Source: Manis javanica
Taxonomy: Eukaryota > Chordata > Mammalia > Pholidota > Manidae
Reading direction: 5' to 3'
Length of the DNA stretch: 64,000 bases
NCBI RefSeq assembly: GCF_040802235.1
Contig: NC_133161.1
Coordinates: 107,091,001-107,155,000, forward strand
The notes below the pieces were generated by a model. That model worked only from the letters and a program-made list of their open reading frames with translations. It was not told the DNA's origin and did no database searches. The position numbers and the translations under genes are program-made. Shown piece after piece: positions 1 through 9,379 of this stretch (position 1 is the stretch's first letter; every line of letters begins with the position of its first letter).

Positions 1-2097
1 CCAGATTGGCAAGGAAGATGTCAAATTGTCCCTGGTTGCAAATGACATGATATTGTACATAAAAAACCCGAAAGAATCCACTCCAAAACTACTAGATCTA
101 ATATCTGAATTCAGCAAAGTTGTGGGATACAAAATTAATACACAGTAATCTGTTGCATTCCTATACACTAACGATGAACCAGCAGAAAGAGAAATCAGGA
201 AAGCAATTCCATACACAATTGCATCAAAAAGAATAAAATACCTAGGATGAAACTTAACCAAGAAAGTGAAAGACCCATACTTTGAAAACTACAAGACACT
301 CATGAGAGAAATTAAAGAAGATACCAATAAATGGAAACTCATCCTGTGCTCATGGTAGGAAGAATTAATATTGTCAAAATGGCCATCCTGCCTAATGCGA
401 TCTACAGATTCAATGCAATCCCTATCAAAATACCAACAGCATTTTTCAATGAACTAGAGAAAATCGTTCTAAAATTCGTCTGGAACCTGAAAAGATCCCA
501 AATAGCCAAAGCAATCCCAAGAAGGCAGAATAAAGCTGGGGTGATTATACTTCCCAACATTAAGCTGTAATACAAAGCCACAGTAATCAAGACAATTTGG
601 TACCGGCACAAGAACAGACCCATAGACCAATGGAAAAGACTAGAGAGCCCAGATATAAACCCAAGGATATATGGTCAATTAATATATGATAAAGGAGCCA
701 TGGATATACAATGGGGAAATGACCACCTCTTCAACAGCTGGTGTTGTCATAATTGGACAGCTACATGTAAGAGAATGAAACTGGATTATTGTCTAACCCC
801 ATACATAAAAGTAAACTCAAAATGGATCAAAGACCTGAATGTAAGTCATGAAACCATAAAACTCTTAGAAAAAAACATAGGCAAAAATCTCTTGGACATA
901 AACATGAGCAACTTCTTCATGAACATATTTCCCCGGGCAAGGGAAACAAAAGCAAAAAATGAACAAGTGGGACTGTATCAAACTAAAGAGCTTCTGTACA
1001 GCAAAGAACACCAACAGTAGAACAAAAAGAAATCCTACAGTATGGGAGAATATATTCATAAATGACATATCCAGTAAGGGGTTGACATCCAAAATATACA
1101 AAGAGCTCACACAACTCAGCAAGCAAAAAGCAAATAAGCCAATTAAAAAATGGGCAGAGGAGCTAAACAGACACTTCTGCAAAAAAGAAATTCAGATGGC
1201 CAACAGGCACATGAAAAGATGCTCCACATCGCTTATCATCAGAGAAATGCAAATTAAAACCACAATGAGATATCACCTCACACCAGTTAGGATGACCACC
1301 ATCCAAAAGACAAAGGACAATAAATATTGGCGAGGATGTGGAGAAAGGGGAACCCTCCTACACTGCTAGTTTGAATGTAAATTAGTTCAAGCATTGTGGA
1401 AAGCAGTATTCAGGTTCCTCAAGAAACTAAAAATAGAAATACCATTTGACCCAGGAATTCCACTCTTAGGAATTCACCCTAAGAATGTTGGTGCCCAGTT
1501 TGAGAAAACATATGCACCCCTATGTTTGTCGCTGCATTACTTACAGTAGCCAAGAAATGGAAGCAACCTAAGTGTCCATTAGTAGATGAATGGATGAAGA
1601 AGATGTGGTATGTATACACAATGGAATATTATTCAGCCATAAGAATAAAACAAATCCTACCATTTGCAACAACACTGGTGGGCCAACAGGGTATTATGTT
1701 CAGTGAAATTAGCCAGGCAGAGAAAGACAAGTATGAAATGATTTCACTCATCTGTGGAGTATAACAACAAAGAAAAAACTGAAGGAACAAAACAGCAGCA
1801 GACTCACAGAACCCACGAATGGACTAACAATTACCAAAGGGAGAGGGACTGGGGAGGATGGGTTGGAAGGGAGGGATAAGGTGGAAAAATGGACATTACA
1901 ATTAGCACACATAATGTAAGAGGTCAGGATATGGGGAAGACAGTAAGTATAATAAAGAAAACACAAACAGTGATTCTATAGCATCTTATTATGGTATTGG
2001 ACAGTGACTCTAATGGGGTATGTGGTGGGGACTTGCTAATAGGGGGAGTCTAGTAACCATAATGTTGCCCATGTAATTGTGCATTAATGATACCAAA
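1..2097 (+). mobile_element. LINE-1, 3' half (ORF2 C-terminus and 3' UTR), broken
   Basis: The window opens inside the reverse transcriptase domain of an L1 ORF2. The usual FADD catalytic box reads VAND here and a stop follows about 35 codons later (near 147). Broken ORF2 frames continue through the Cys-rich C-terminal domain to about 1764 (ending SLICGV), followed by a 3' UTR rich in GGGAGAGGGA-type purine tracts and a terminal TGATACC-A-rich end near 2090. Frameshifts and stops (for example the early stop in 331-570) show that it is inactive. The 3' UTR matches the antisense copies at 14743, 16880, 18826 and 56316, so it belongs to the same young family. The 5' end lies outside the window. 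Confidence 0.92.
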
Positions 2098-3700
2098 AAA
2101 AGACAATAAATGATAAACCCATCGTACTGTCATCATACTCAGTGATATTCATACACAGCTAACATCATACTCGGCATTTAAGATAAGAAACAAGGTAATG
2201 CGTGTAGGAACTTGTTCGCTATGTAGGAATTTGTTCACCATGTGGGAGCTTGTTCATTGTGCTTTGGAAGATTGGAGACTGTTGAGAGTGGGGCTTGGGG
2301 TTGATTGGTGATTGTGCATTGGGTCCCCTATACAGAGTTTTGTTGTTGTTAACAACCATTTGATCAATAAATATGAGAGATGCCCTCTCATAAAAAAAAA
2401 AAGAAACAAGGTAATGATGCCCCTTCTCACCACTTATATTCAGCATACTACTGGAAGTCCTAGCCAGAGCAATTAGGCAGGAAAAAGAAATAAAGGCATC
2501 CAAATGAGAAAGAAGTTAAATTGTCTCTCTTTCTAGATGGCATGGTCTTATATATAGAAAACCCTGAAGACTCCACCAAAAAGTTGTTAGAACTGATAAT
2601 TTCAGTAAAGTTGCAGAATACAAAATGAATCTACAAAGATTAATTGTGTTTACACACTAACGACTACCTTTTGGAGAATAAAATTAAGAAAACATTTCCA
2701 TTTACAATAACATAAAAAAAACGTTTGGAATAAATTTAACCAAGAAGGTAAAAGACCTGTACAGCATAAATTATAAGACATTGAATAAAGAAATAGAGGA
2801 AAAACACAAATAAATGGGAAAATATTTATGGATTGGAAGGATTTATGTTGTTAAAACATTGATAGTATCCAAAGTGATCTACGTGTTTAATACAGTCCCT
2901 ATCAAAATTCTAATTGTATCTTTCATAGAAATTGAAGAAAACAATCCTAAAATCATATGGGAAGTACAAAAGACTCAGGGAAGCCCATGCAATCTTGAGA
3001 AAGAACAAAGTTGGAAGCATCTAGCCACATGCAAAAGAATGAAACAGGACTTTATCTTATACTTCCAAAAGTTAACTCAAAGTGGATTAAAGACTTTTAA
3101 TCCACTTTTAATCAAAGTGGATTAAATGTAAGACCTGAAGCATAAAACTCCTAGAAGAAAACAGGGAAAATGCATTTGGCAATGATTTTTTGGATATGAC
3201 ACCAAAAGTACAGCAATAAAAAACAAAAAGTAACCAACTAGGATGACATCAAACCAAGAAGCTACAACACTGCAAGGGAAACAGTCAACAAAATGAAAAG
3301 GCAATTTACAAGATGGGAGAAAATATTTGCAAACTATATTCTGCTAAGGGGGTAGAACCAAAATATATAAGGAACTCACACAATGCAGTAGCAAAGAAAA
3401 AAAATACAGTTAAAAAATGGGCAAAAGACTTGAGTGAACATTTTTCCAAAGAAGACATACAAATGACTAACACATATATAAGAAAGTGTTCAACATGTAA
3501 TCATCAAGGAAATCAAGACCACAATGAGATACCACTTCACACTTGTTAGGATGACTTTTATCAAAAAGACAGTATATAACAGTGTTAGCATGGACCTGGA
3601 GTAAAGTTAATCCTAGTACACTGTTGGTGGGAATGTAAATTAGTACAGTCATTATGGAAAAGTGTGGAGGTTTGTCAAAAAGCTGAAAAAATGGAATGAT
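2098..3700 (+). mobile_element. older LINE-1 ORF2 fragment, interrupted by a retroposon
   Basis: Sense-strand L1 ORF2 remnants are more degraded than their neighbour. An RT-region stretch (ACATCATACTC, then CACCACTTATATTCA after the insertion) leads into the C-terminal region near 2814-3549, where L1-like words (GKYLWIGRI, YIRKCSTC) are still readable. Several frameshifts are present and no coding frame survives. It is split by the 200 bp element at 2201-2400. The 3' limit is fuzzy and set by loss of L1 similarity. Confidence 0.75.
2185..2416 (+). mobile_element. poly(A)-tailed env/LTR-type retroposon with 16 bp TSD
   Basis: A 200 bp insertion (2201-2400) is flanked by a perfect 16 bp direct repeat, AAGAAACAAGGTAATG, at 2185-2200 and 2401-2416. 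It ends with AATAAA, about 20 bases of spacer and an A tail. The body matches the 3' end of the longer antisense element at 13096-14742, which carries an env-like ORF. Long TSD plus A tail is the hallmark of insertion by L1 machinery, not retroviral integrase. This copy is strongly 5' truncated and non-coding. Confidence 0.85.
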
Positions 3701-4188
3701 CCACTGGTTAGTTGGTCATTTGGATGGTTTGGTCATTAAAGAAAACTGAAAACTTGTGAGAAATAGAAAACTTGGAAAGAGAGGATATAAAATTCAGAAA
3801 GTAATTTAATTTGGGATAACATAGGAGAAAATAATTACATCAGAAATAAAAAGAAAAGGATCCAAATTAGCTTCAGATACAACGGGAAATGAATGAAAAT
3901 TAGATGGAAATGAATGGGAAGTCTCACGTCTCCCTTTGTTGGGGAGCTATTGATTCACTATGTCAGAACAATAGCAAACTAATACATTTAAAGTTATTTA
4001 AAATTTTTTTCTACCCTAAGTTCTTTTATCTTCCCCCATTTTTAAGAAATATGTTATATGAGAGTGTTTGATGTTGCCCCTTCACAAACAGGCTTTATTC
4101 AAGTTTTTCATGCATCATAAAATAATGTCCTGAAGGTAAAAAGGAAAGGTAATAATGCTTTTCTTTTGGGGTGGGGGAATCATTCCAG
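3701..4188 (+). other. gene-free stretch, presumed LANCL2 intron 1
   Basis: AT-rich DNA between the L1 relic and the first recognisable LANCL2 exon. It ends in a polypyrimidine stretch and the acceptor CATTCCAG. No coding, RNA or repeat feature was recognised. Confidence 0.5.
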
Positions 4189-4396
4189 GCATAGCCCTTT
4201 TGTACCTGCAGTTGTACCGAGTCACGTGTGACCAGACCTACCTGCTCCGATCCCTGGATTACGTAAAGAGGACCCTTTGGAATCTGAATGGCCGCAAGGT
4301 CACTTTCCTCTGTGGAGATGCTGGGCCCCTTGCTGTAGGAGCTGTGGTATATCATAAACTCAAAAGTGATTGTGAATCCCAGGAATGCATCTCAAA
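4189..4396 (+). CDS. LANCL2: LANCL2, internal exon (about exon 2)
   Basis: The 208 bp exon is bordered by acceptor ..TTCCAG and donor GTGAGT. It encodes a near-match to mammalian LanC-like protein 2, with readable landmarks YLQLYRV, SLDYVKRTL and FLCGDAGPLAVGAV; the last is a LanC-barrel signature. LANCL2 is a cytosolic and plasma-membrane-associated LanC-like protein (alpha/alpha barrel, zinc-binding; glutathione addition to dehydrated peptides has been shown for LANCL proteins). The exon starts in phase 1 (GGC split) and ends in phase 2 (AA|A), exactly joining the next exon. Exon 1 lies upstream of the window. Words such as RVTCDQTYLLRS fit LANCL2 better than LANCL1 or LANCL3. No break in this exon. 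Confidence 0.9.
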
Positions 4397-5215
4397 GTGA
4401 GTTTTGAGAACTGGAAGTATTTTTCTCCAAATTCTCAGTTGTAGGTCTTGCTATAGAAATACATTCAAAAAAGAAATTATTTCTTAATTTATCTACTGTT
4501 TCAAACAGGTTTCTCCAAGAATTGAAGAGGGTTATATATTACTTCTGAACATAATGGTGGGGTTGTGTCCTTTCTTTCTATCCAAGCATATAGTTGCCCT
4601 AATTTTGGGGAGAATAAACATATTTCTTTGCCTTACTTTAATCATTTTTCCTGTGATTCTTGATTGCTTCAAAATGCATGAAAATTAGCTAAATGCCTGA
4701 GATTCACTATTACAACTAAGTTAATCTTAGGGCCCCTTATTATGGAACAGTTAGAGTGTGTAAACTTTCATTGTACCTATTGGTTTATTTTCAAGGAAAA
4801 TGCAGAAATCAGGACTCAATCCACATTCTGGCACATGCTAGTCAATGTTTGTTGAAAGACAGAATGACTAGATCTAATTCCCAAGTTTTGGCTACTGAAA
4901 ATTTAGGTACTATTTTCATTTATATTTTAAATCAACTTTCTTCTAATTCTGGATATCAAAATTGAGTTTCTTCTCTTACATAGTTTAGAGTAGATATAAA
5001 GGTAGAAATTTTGGTTTTAATTTTGGTATCTGAGAATAAAATAGTAAAGTGGAGAAGTTTTTGTTGTTTTCTGGGGTTTTCTGTGTATTTTTTAAAAATC
5101 AGTCTTAAACTAAAACTAAATGACAGGTAGTTCCTAAAGTGATAGGTTTACTTAGAGTTTCAAGAAGAGGTATTTTAGACATCGTCTGGAAAACAGCATT
5201 TTTCTTGTCTGGTAG

Positions 5216-5363
5216 ACTTTTGCAGCTCCAGAGAACCATTGTCTGCCAAGACTCAGAGCTTCCCGATGAGCTGCTCTATGGACGGGAAGGGTACCTGTAT
5301 GCCTTACTCTACCTGAATACGGAGATTGGTCCAGGCACCGTGTGTGAGTCTGCTGTTAAAGAG
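5216..5363 (+). CDS. LANCL2: LANCL2, internal exon (about exon 3)
   Basis: The 148 bp exon follows acceptor TCTGGTAG and precedes donor GTATGT. It continues the frame of the previous exon (the Lys codon is completed by its first base) and reads LLQLQRTIVCQDSELPDELL, then YGREGYLYALLYLNTEIG, all typical of LANCL2. It ends at a codon boundary after KE. No stop or frameshift. An apparent longer ORF beginning upstream at 5139 is intron read-through. Confidence 0.9.
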
Positions 5364-6406
5364 GTATGTGGGATTACTGACAGCTACAGGCATCCCTGTC
5401 ACTGCCATTTGAACCTATCTGTTAGCACAGAGTAACTATAGTGGCTGGACTGTGCTTGTAGGTGGAGTAATTTCTTAAGGCATCTTGTAAAATTAATAAA
5501 TAGCTTCTTTTTTTTCCTTTCTAAGAATGTGTCTTAAAAATCTGTACTCCTCTTAGGCCTGTATTCAGCTGTTTTTACTAGAAGCAAACAACAGCAGCTT
5601 TGAAAAGATAGAATGTTTATTTCTCTTTCATGAGTCGTCTGGAGTGGTAGGAGCCCAGGTGAATATGGCTCTTGTGTCGTGTCTGCCATGTCCTAGGGGC
5701 ATGCCCTTACCTGCATGACCGAAGCTACTGAGCACCCCCGGCCCAGGGGACAGGTGAGGAAGTGAAGGTTGAGGAGCTTTCTTTTTAAGGCCATGAGCTA
5801 GAAGTTGCCAACCTCACTTTGCTCACATCCCACTTCCAGAACTTAGTCAAGTGTTCAGCTATATATAGCTCAGAGGCCAGACGCATAGCTAAAACTTGGA
5901 GCACTGTTACCAACAGTATGAGGCGGAGGAAGGATATGAAGAAAAAGTTAGTCTTTGCCACATTGTCATTTCAGATATGGTATTCTTTTGATATAATACC
6001 TGCAGACTACAGTGACACATCTCATTTTATTAGCCTTTCATAAAGAAAACTAATTCCTCCAGCCTTTCCTGGAAGATGTACGTGCCAGTCTTTGGGGGGA
6101 AATATTTACAGCTACAAAACAACTAAGTCTAGAGCAGTTGTTATAGAAAGTTATCCTAGGTTCTAGCAAACTGTTGATACAAAGAACTTTTGATTTCTTT
6201 GACTTGTTAATGTCTTTTTACTCTGAAATTATCTTCCAGTTTTTCTCTGTATTTATTAATTTATAAAATAAATAAATGTTGGCTACTAACTGCTTAAAGA
6301 TTTTAGATTAAATTCTGTCTAAAGACAGGTTGTTAGTGTTAATTAAAGTAGAACAGGATACATGTAAGGTGTTTAGACTTAGGCTGCTGCCTCTTTATCT
6401 CTGTAG
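5364..6406 (+). other. LANCL2 intron, nothing else recognised
   Basis: The intron between the two well-defined LANCL2 exons is unique-looking AT-rich sequence. The short ORFs in it (for example 5819-6043) lack codon or motif support. Confidence 0.6.
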
Positions 6407-6553
6407 GTTGTCAATGCTGTTATTGAATCAGGCAAAGCCTTGTCAAGGGAAGAAAGGAAGGCTGAGCGCTGTCCCCTGTTATACCAGTGGCACAGGAAGC
6501 AGTATGTTGGTGCTGCTCACGGCATGACTGGGATCTACTACATGCTACTGCAG
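6407..6553 (+). CDS. LANCL2: LANCL2, internal exon (about exon 4)
   Basis: 147 bp (49 codons, phase 0 at both ends) between acceptor CTCTGTAG and donor GTAAGT. It encodes VVNAVIESGKALSREERK and QYVGAAHGMTGIYYMLLQ, which includes the AAHG.xGI LanC repeat motif. Every splice and frame requirement is met. Met-Ala-Gly in most LANCL2 proteins reads Met-Thr-Gly here, a conservative change. The exon itself shows no sign of decay. Confidence 0.9.
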
Positions 6554-7282
6554 GTAAGTTACAATTCTCAGAAATACTAATATCAGTGACTGCATTATAA
6601 AATATTAGATCAAAGAGGGAATGGGAAGTTAAATTTTAGTACAAACCACACAGGCTGATATGAAATACGGATACTACTTTGAATTACAATGTTTAAGCTC
6701 TGCATCATGAGCCCCAAGCTGTGAACCCGAGAGCACATTCCATATGCAGTTTTGTACAGGCGAGGTGTCTACTGGCCACAAGTCTCTTCTGTGTGTGTCC
6801 CGCTGCTGATTGACGCAGTCACCCTTGTAACAGTGAAAGCCTTCAAGTGGCTTCCAGAGTCTTTCTCTGAATCTCTGGAGACTTTTCACTGTCAGATACC
6901 CCCAGTCACTCTCAGTTGTGTTCTTGATTTTTAAGTAGTTTATTGTAGAGGTTATGATCTTGTCTGTCAGTCATCCCTGACATCTGCTTAATTAAGTACT
7001 GGCTCTTCTGTCAGGCAGTCAGAGACCCCCACCCAAAGACCACTTCAGCCTGCAGCCAGCCAAATGGCCTGTGATTCCTTCCCTTCCTTGCTCTGTATGT
7101 GGCCCAATTTTTTTTTTCCATTAAGGCTTGCTCAAAAATCACGAAGTTATTAAGGAACATGGATTAGAGTTTAGATCTTTTTTGACTAAAAGCCTATATA
7201 TTCCCTTTTTAAAATTTTACTTCAAATTTCTTTTTTTAAAAGAAAACTTATTGCGTCATGCTGCTACTCACTAAAGGAAAAT

Positions 7283-7314
7283 TGTGTAGATATGAAAAAA
7301 TTCATATCTACACA
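7283..7314. repeat. perfect 14 bp inverted repeat, 4 nt loop
   Basis: TGTGTAGATATGAA, then AAAA, then its exact reverse complement. It could form a cruciform, an RNA hairpin, or be the fold-back trace of a small insertion. No flanking TSD was obvious. Confidence 0.8.
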
Positions 7315-7989
7315 GGACTAAAACCACTTTTTCTGGTTATGAGTTGTTTTTGTGAATCATTGTAGAAGGTAAAATATGTATATATTCTAATTTGTGAATT
7401 TTCCTTACAGTGCAGACATGTTTTCAAAATAACCAAAATTCCATATCTCACTTAATAATGGCATGTTATTCTGGCAGATTGTGTATATTCTCTTTTGCCA
7501 GAAAAATGTTTTAGCAGCAGCTTTTGAAACTTTTTTTTTTAATGATAATACTCTTAGGGGCAACAGAATCCTATGAGAACCATGCCCCAGAAAAACAGCT
7601 TAACTTAGATTTCAGTGTCAGGTTGATTTTGTTGGATACAAGGGGTTTCCTTGAGAGAAACACAAATCGTAAAATTGTCCCCTCATCTGCTTATAAAGTG
7701 AAGAACATGGAAATACCGTTTGGTAAGCATTATATTTAGAAATTGGTATTGGGCTTCTTATAGCAGTCAGTGAGCAGTAGCATGCTAGAGCGAGCTCATA
7801 AGCAGACTGCATGCCAATTCCCTGTTCAGCGGGAGTACCGGCTAGGCAGAGCGGCACCCAGCCATGCAGCAGTCAGCCGGCAGTGCACCACCGTAGGTCC
7901 TGTGTACACTTCCATTTGGAAGGCTAGTGGAGCAATAGACACAAAACTTCTAAAATAGCACTTAAACAGATAAACTTTCATGATACAGA

Positions 7990-8055
7990 ATGATATTGGT
8001 CAAACATCATTCTGGATGTTTCTGTGAGAGCATTTTGGGTGAGATTTACACTTAA
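7990..8055. repeat. ancient interspersed repeat, partial copy
   Basis: About 65 bp (GATATTGGTCAAACATCATT onward) is nearly identical to 8819-8881. Both copies share TTCTGGATGTTTCTGTGAGA and GTGAGATTTACACTTAA. I recognise it as a mammal-wide repeat but do not assign the family. Confidence 0.6.
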
Positions 8056-8763
8056 TTCTCTTCAAAATCATCTCAAAATAACAAGGAAAACAAAAAATAG
8101 AAACCCAGCTTCTTTGATGAAACTAGGAGACATCTGGCTCCCCAAACTACAAATATGTAGACTGAGAAAATAGATGAAAGAATGGCAGACGCCCTGGTGG
8201 GGTAGAGGAAGGCCACACTCCAGGAGGTGCCTGAAGAGAGGGGACCAGCAAGGAGCAAGCAGTTTGCCCTGCAGGCCCCTTGCCCTCAGGAATCTTAAGT
8301 GCCATGTACTGTTGGAGGCAGTGCCAGACATCAGGTCTGGTATATGGAGGATGAGGGCTGGGCAGTGGGAGTGTGGGGGCTGGGCAGCAAGAAATCTGTA
8401 TATGGAGCATTAGGCCTGTTGGTAAGGTCACCCTGTACACTGAGGTGGCTGCCCCCCACCCAGCTCCTGCTATGGAGGAAATGGTCTACAGGAACTGAAC
8501 CAGCTCTTTCAACTCAAGAAAGCCAGGTGTGGAGGGAGTTGAAGTTAAGCATACAACTGAAAACGGGGGGTTTGAAGAATGTCCACATGGTGAGTGGTGA
8601 GACTTCCTGCTGCCATAGCCACTCATGCACACCTTCTTCACCCTATTTGACAAGACCACTTTCACCTCAGGAAGGGAGTTAAAGTCTCTTTTTTGGGGGG
8701 GAAACAGCTCAGATTAAAGATTCATAGATACATGTATTTTGAAAGTCCCCAGTGAAAATGCCA

Positions 8764-8990
8764 GCTATCTGTGACGCTTAATCTTACATGTTAAATTGGC
8801 TGGGCCAATGGTGCCTAGATATTGGTCAAACATTATTCTGGATGTTTCTGTGAGAGCATTTTGGGTGAGATTTACACTTAAATGTGTGAACTTGTAGTAA
8901 AGCAGTTTTCTCACCATAACGTAGGGGACCCATCTAATCAGTTGAAGGCCTCCCCCATGCAAGAGGGAATTTTCCAGAAGATGGCCTTCT
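8764..8990. repeat. ancient interspersed repeat, longer copy
   Basis: This copy contains the 65 bp shared with 7990-8055, plus flanking GGCTGGGCCAATGGTGCC and AATCAGTTGAAGGCC, which are typical of a common mammalian interspersed repeat. Family not assigned. Confidence 0.6.
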
Positions 8991-9163
8991 TACTTGTCAG
9001 TGACATCAGAAAGACACAAAAAAAAGGTCTGCCCAAGTCTTAAATAACCAGTTAATTGAATTAATTACAATTTTATATACTTCTCGGTATTCCCGGTAAT
9101 TGATGCCTTCTTATATCAGCCACAAAACAGATTTTTTAAAAAGGAAACTTAAGGAAAAATTAA

Positions 9164-9191
9164 TGTTTTTTTGTTTGTTTGTTTGTTTGTT
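9164..9191 (+). repeat. (GTTT)n microsatellite at the exon 5 acceptor
   Basis: A T run followed by about five GTTT units ends five bases before the exon at 9197, so it occupies the polypyrimidine tract of that acceptor. Confidence 0.85.
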
Positions 9192-9196
9192 CAAAG

Positions 9197-9379
9197 CCAT
9201 CAGCAAAAGTGGACCAAGAAACCTTGACAGAAATGGTGAAACCTAGTATTGATTATGTGCACCACAAAAGATTCCGATCTGGGAATTATCCATCTTCATT
9301 AAGCAATGAAACAGATTGATTGGTCCACTGGTGCCACGGTGCTCCAGGTGTCATCCACATGCTTATGCAAGCCCACAAG
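9197..9379 (+). pseudogene. LANCL2: LANCL2 exon (about exon 5) with in-frame TGA
   Basis: The 183 bp exon (61 codons, phase 0) lies between acceptor TTCAAAG and donor GTCAGT. It reads PSAKVDQETLTEMVKPSIDY and later SGNYPSSLSNETD, then TGA at 9317-9319 where the family has Arg, then LVHWCHGAPGVIHMLMQ in the same frame. The Cys of WCHG is the first of the three zinc ligands of LanC-like proteins, so a product ending here lacks the whole metal site. The flanking exon sequence is otherwise clean, so this is either recent gene or copy death, a polymorphism, or a base-call error. The acceptor tract is an unusual (GTTT)n run. The remaining 3' exons were not found downstream. Confidence 0.85.

Larger units (their letters stand above)
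6554..9196 (+). other. LANCL2 intron with relic repeats
   Basis: A 2.6 kb intron. It holds a short perfect hairpin (7283-7314), two copies of an ancient interspersed repeat (about 7990-8055 and 8764-8990) and, at its 3' end, a (GTTT)n run. GC-richer DNA at 8160-8670 has short overlapping ORFs in several frames that look like chance. Confidence 0.55.
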
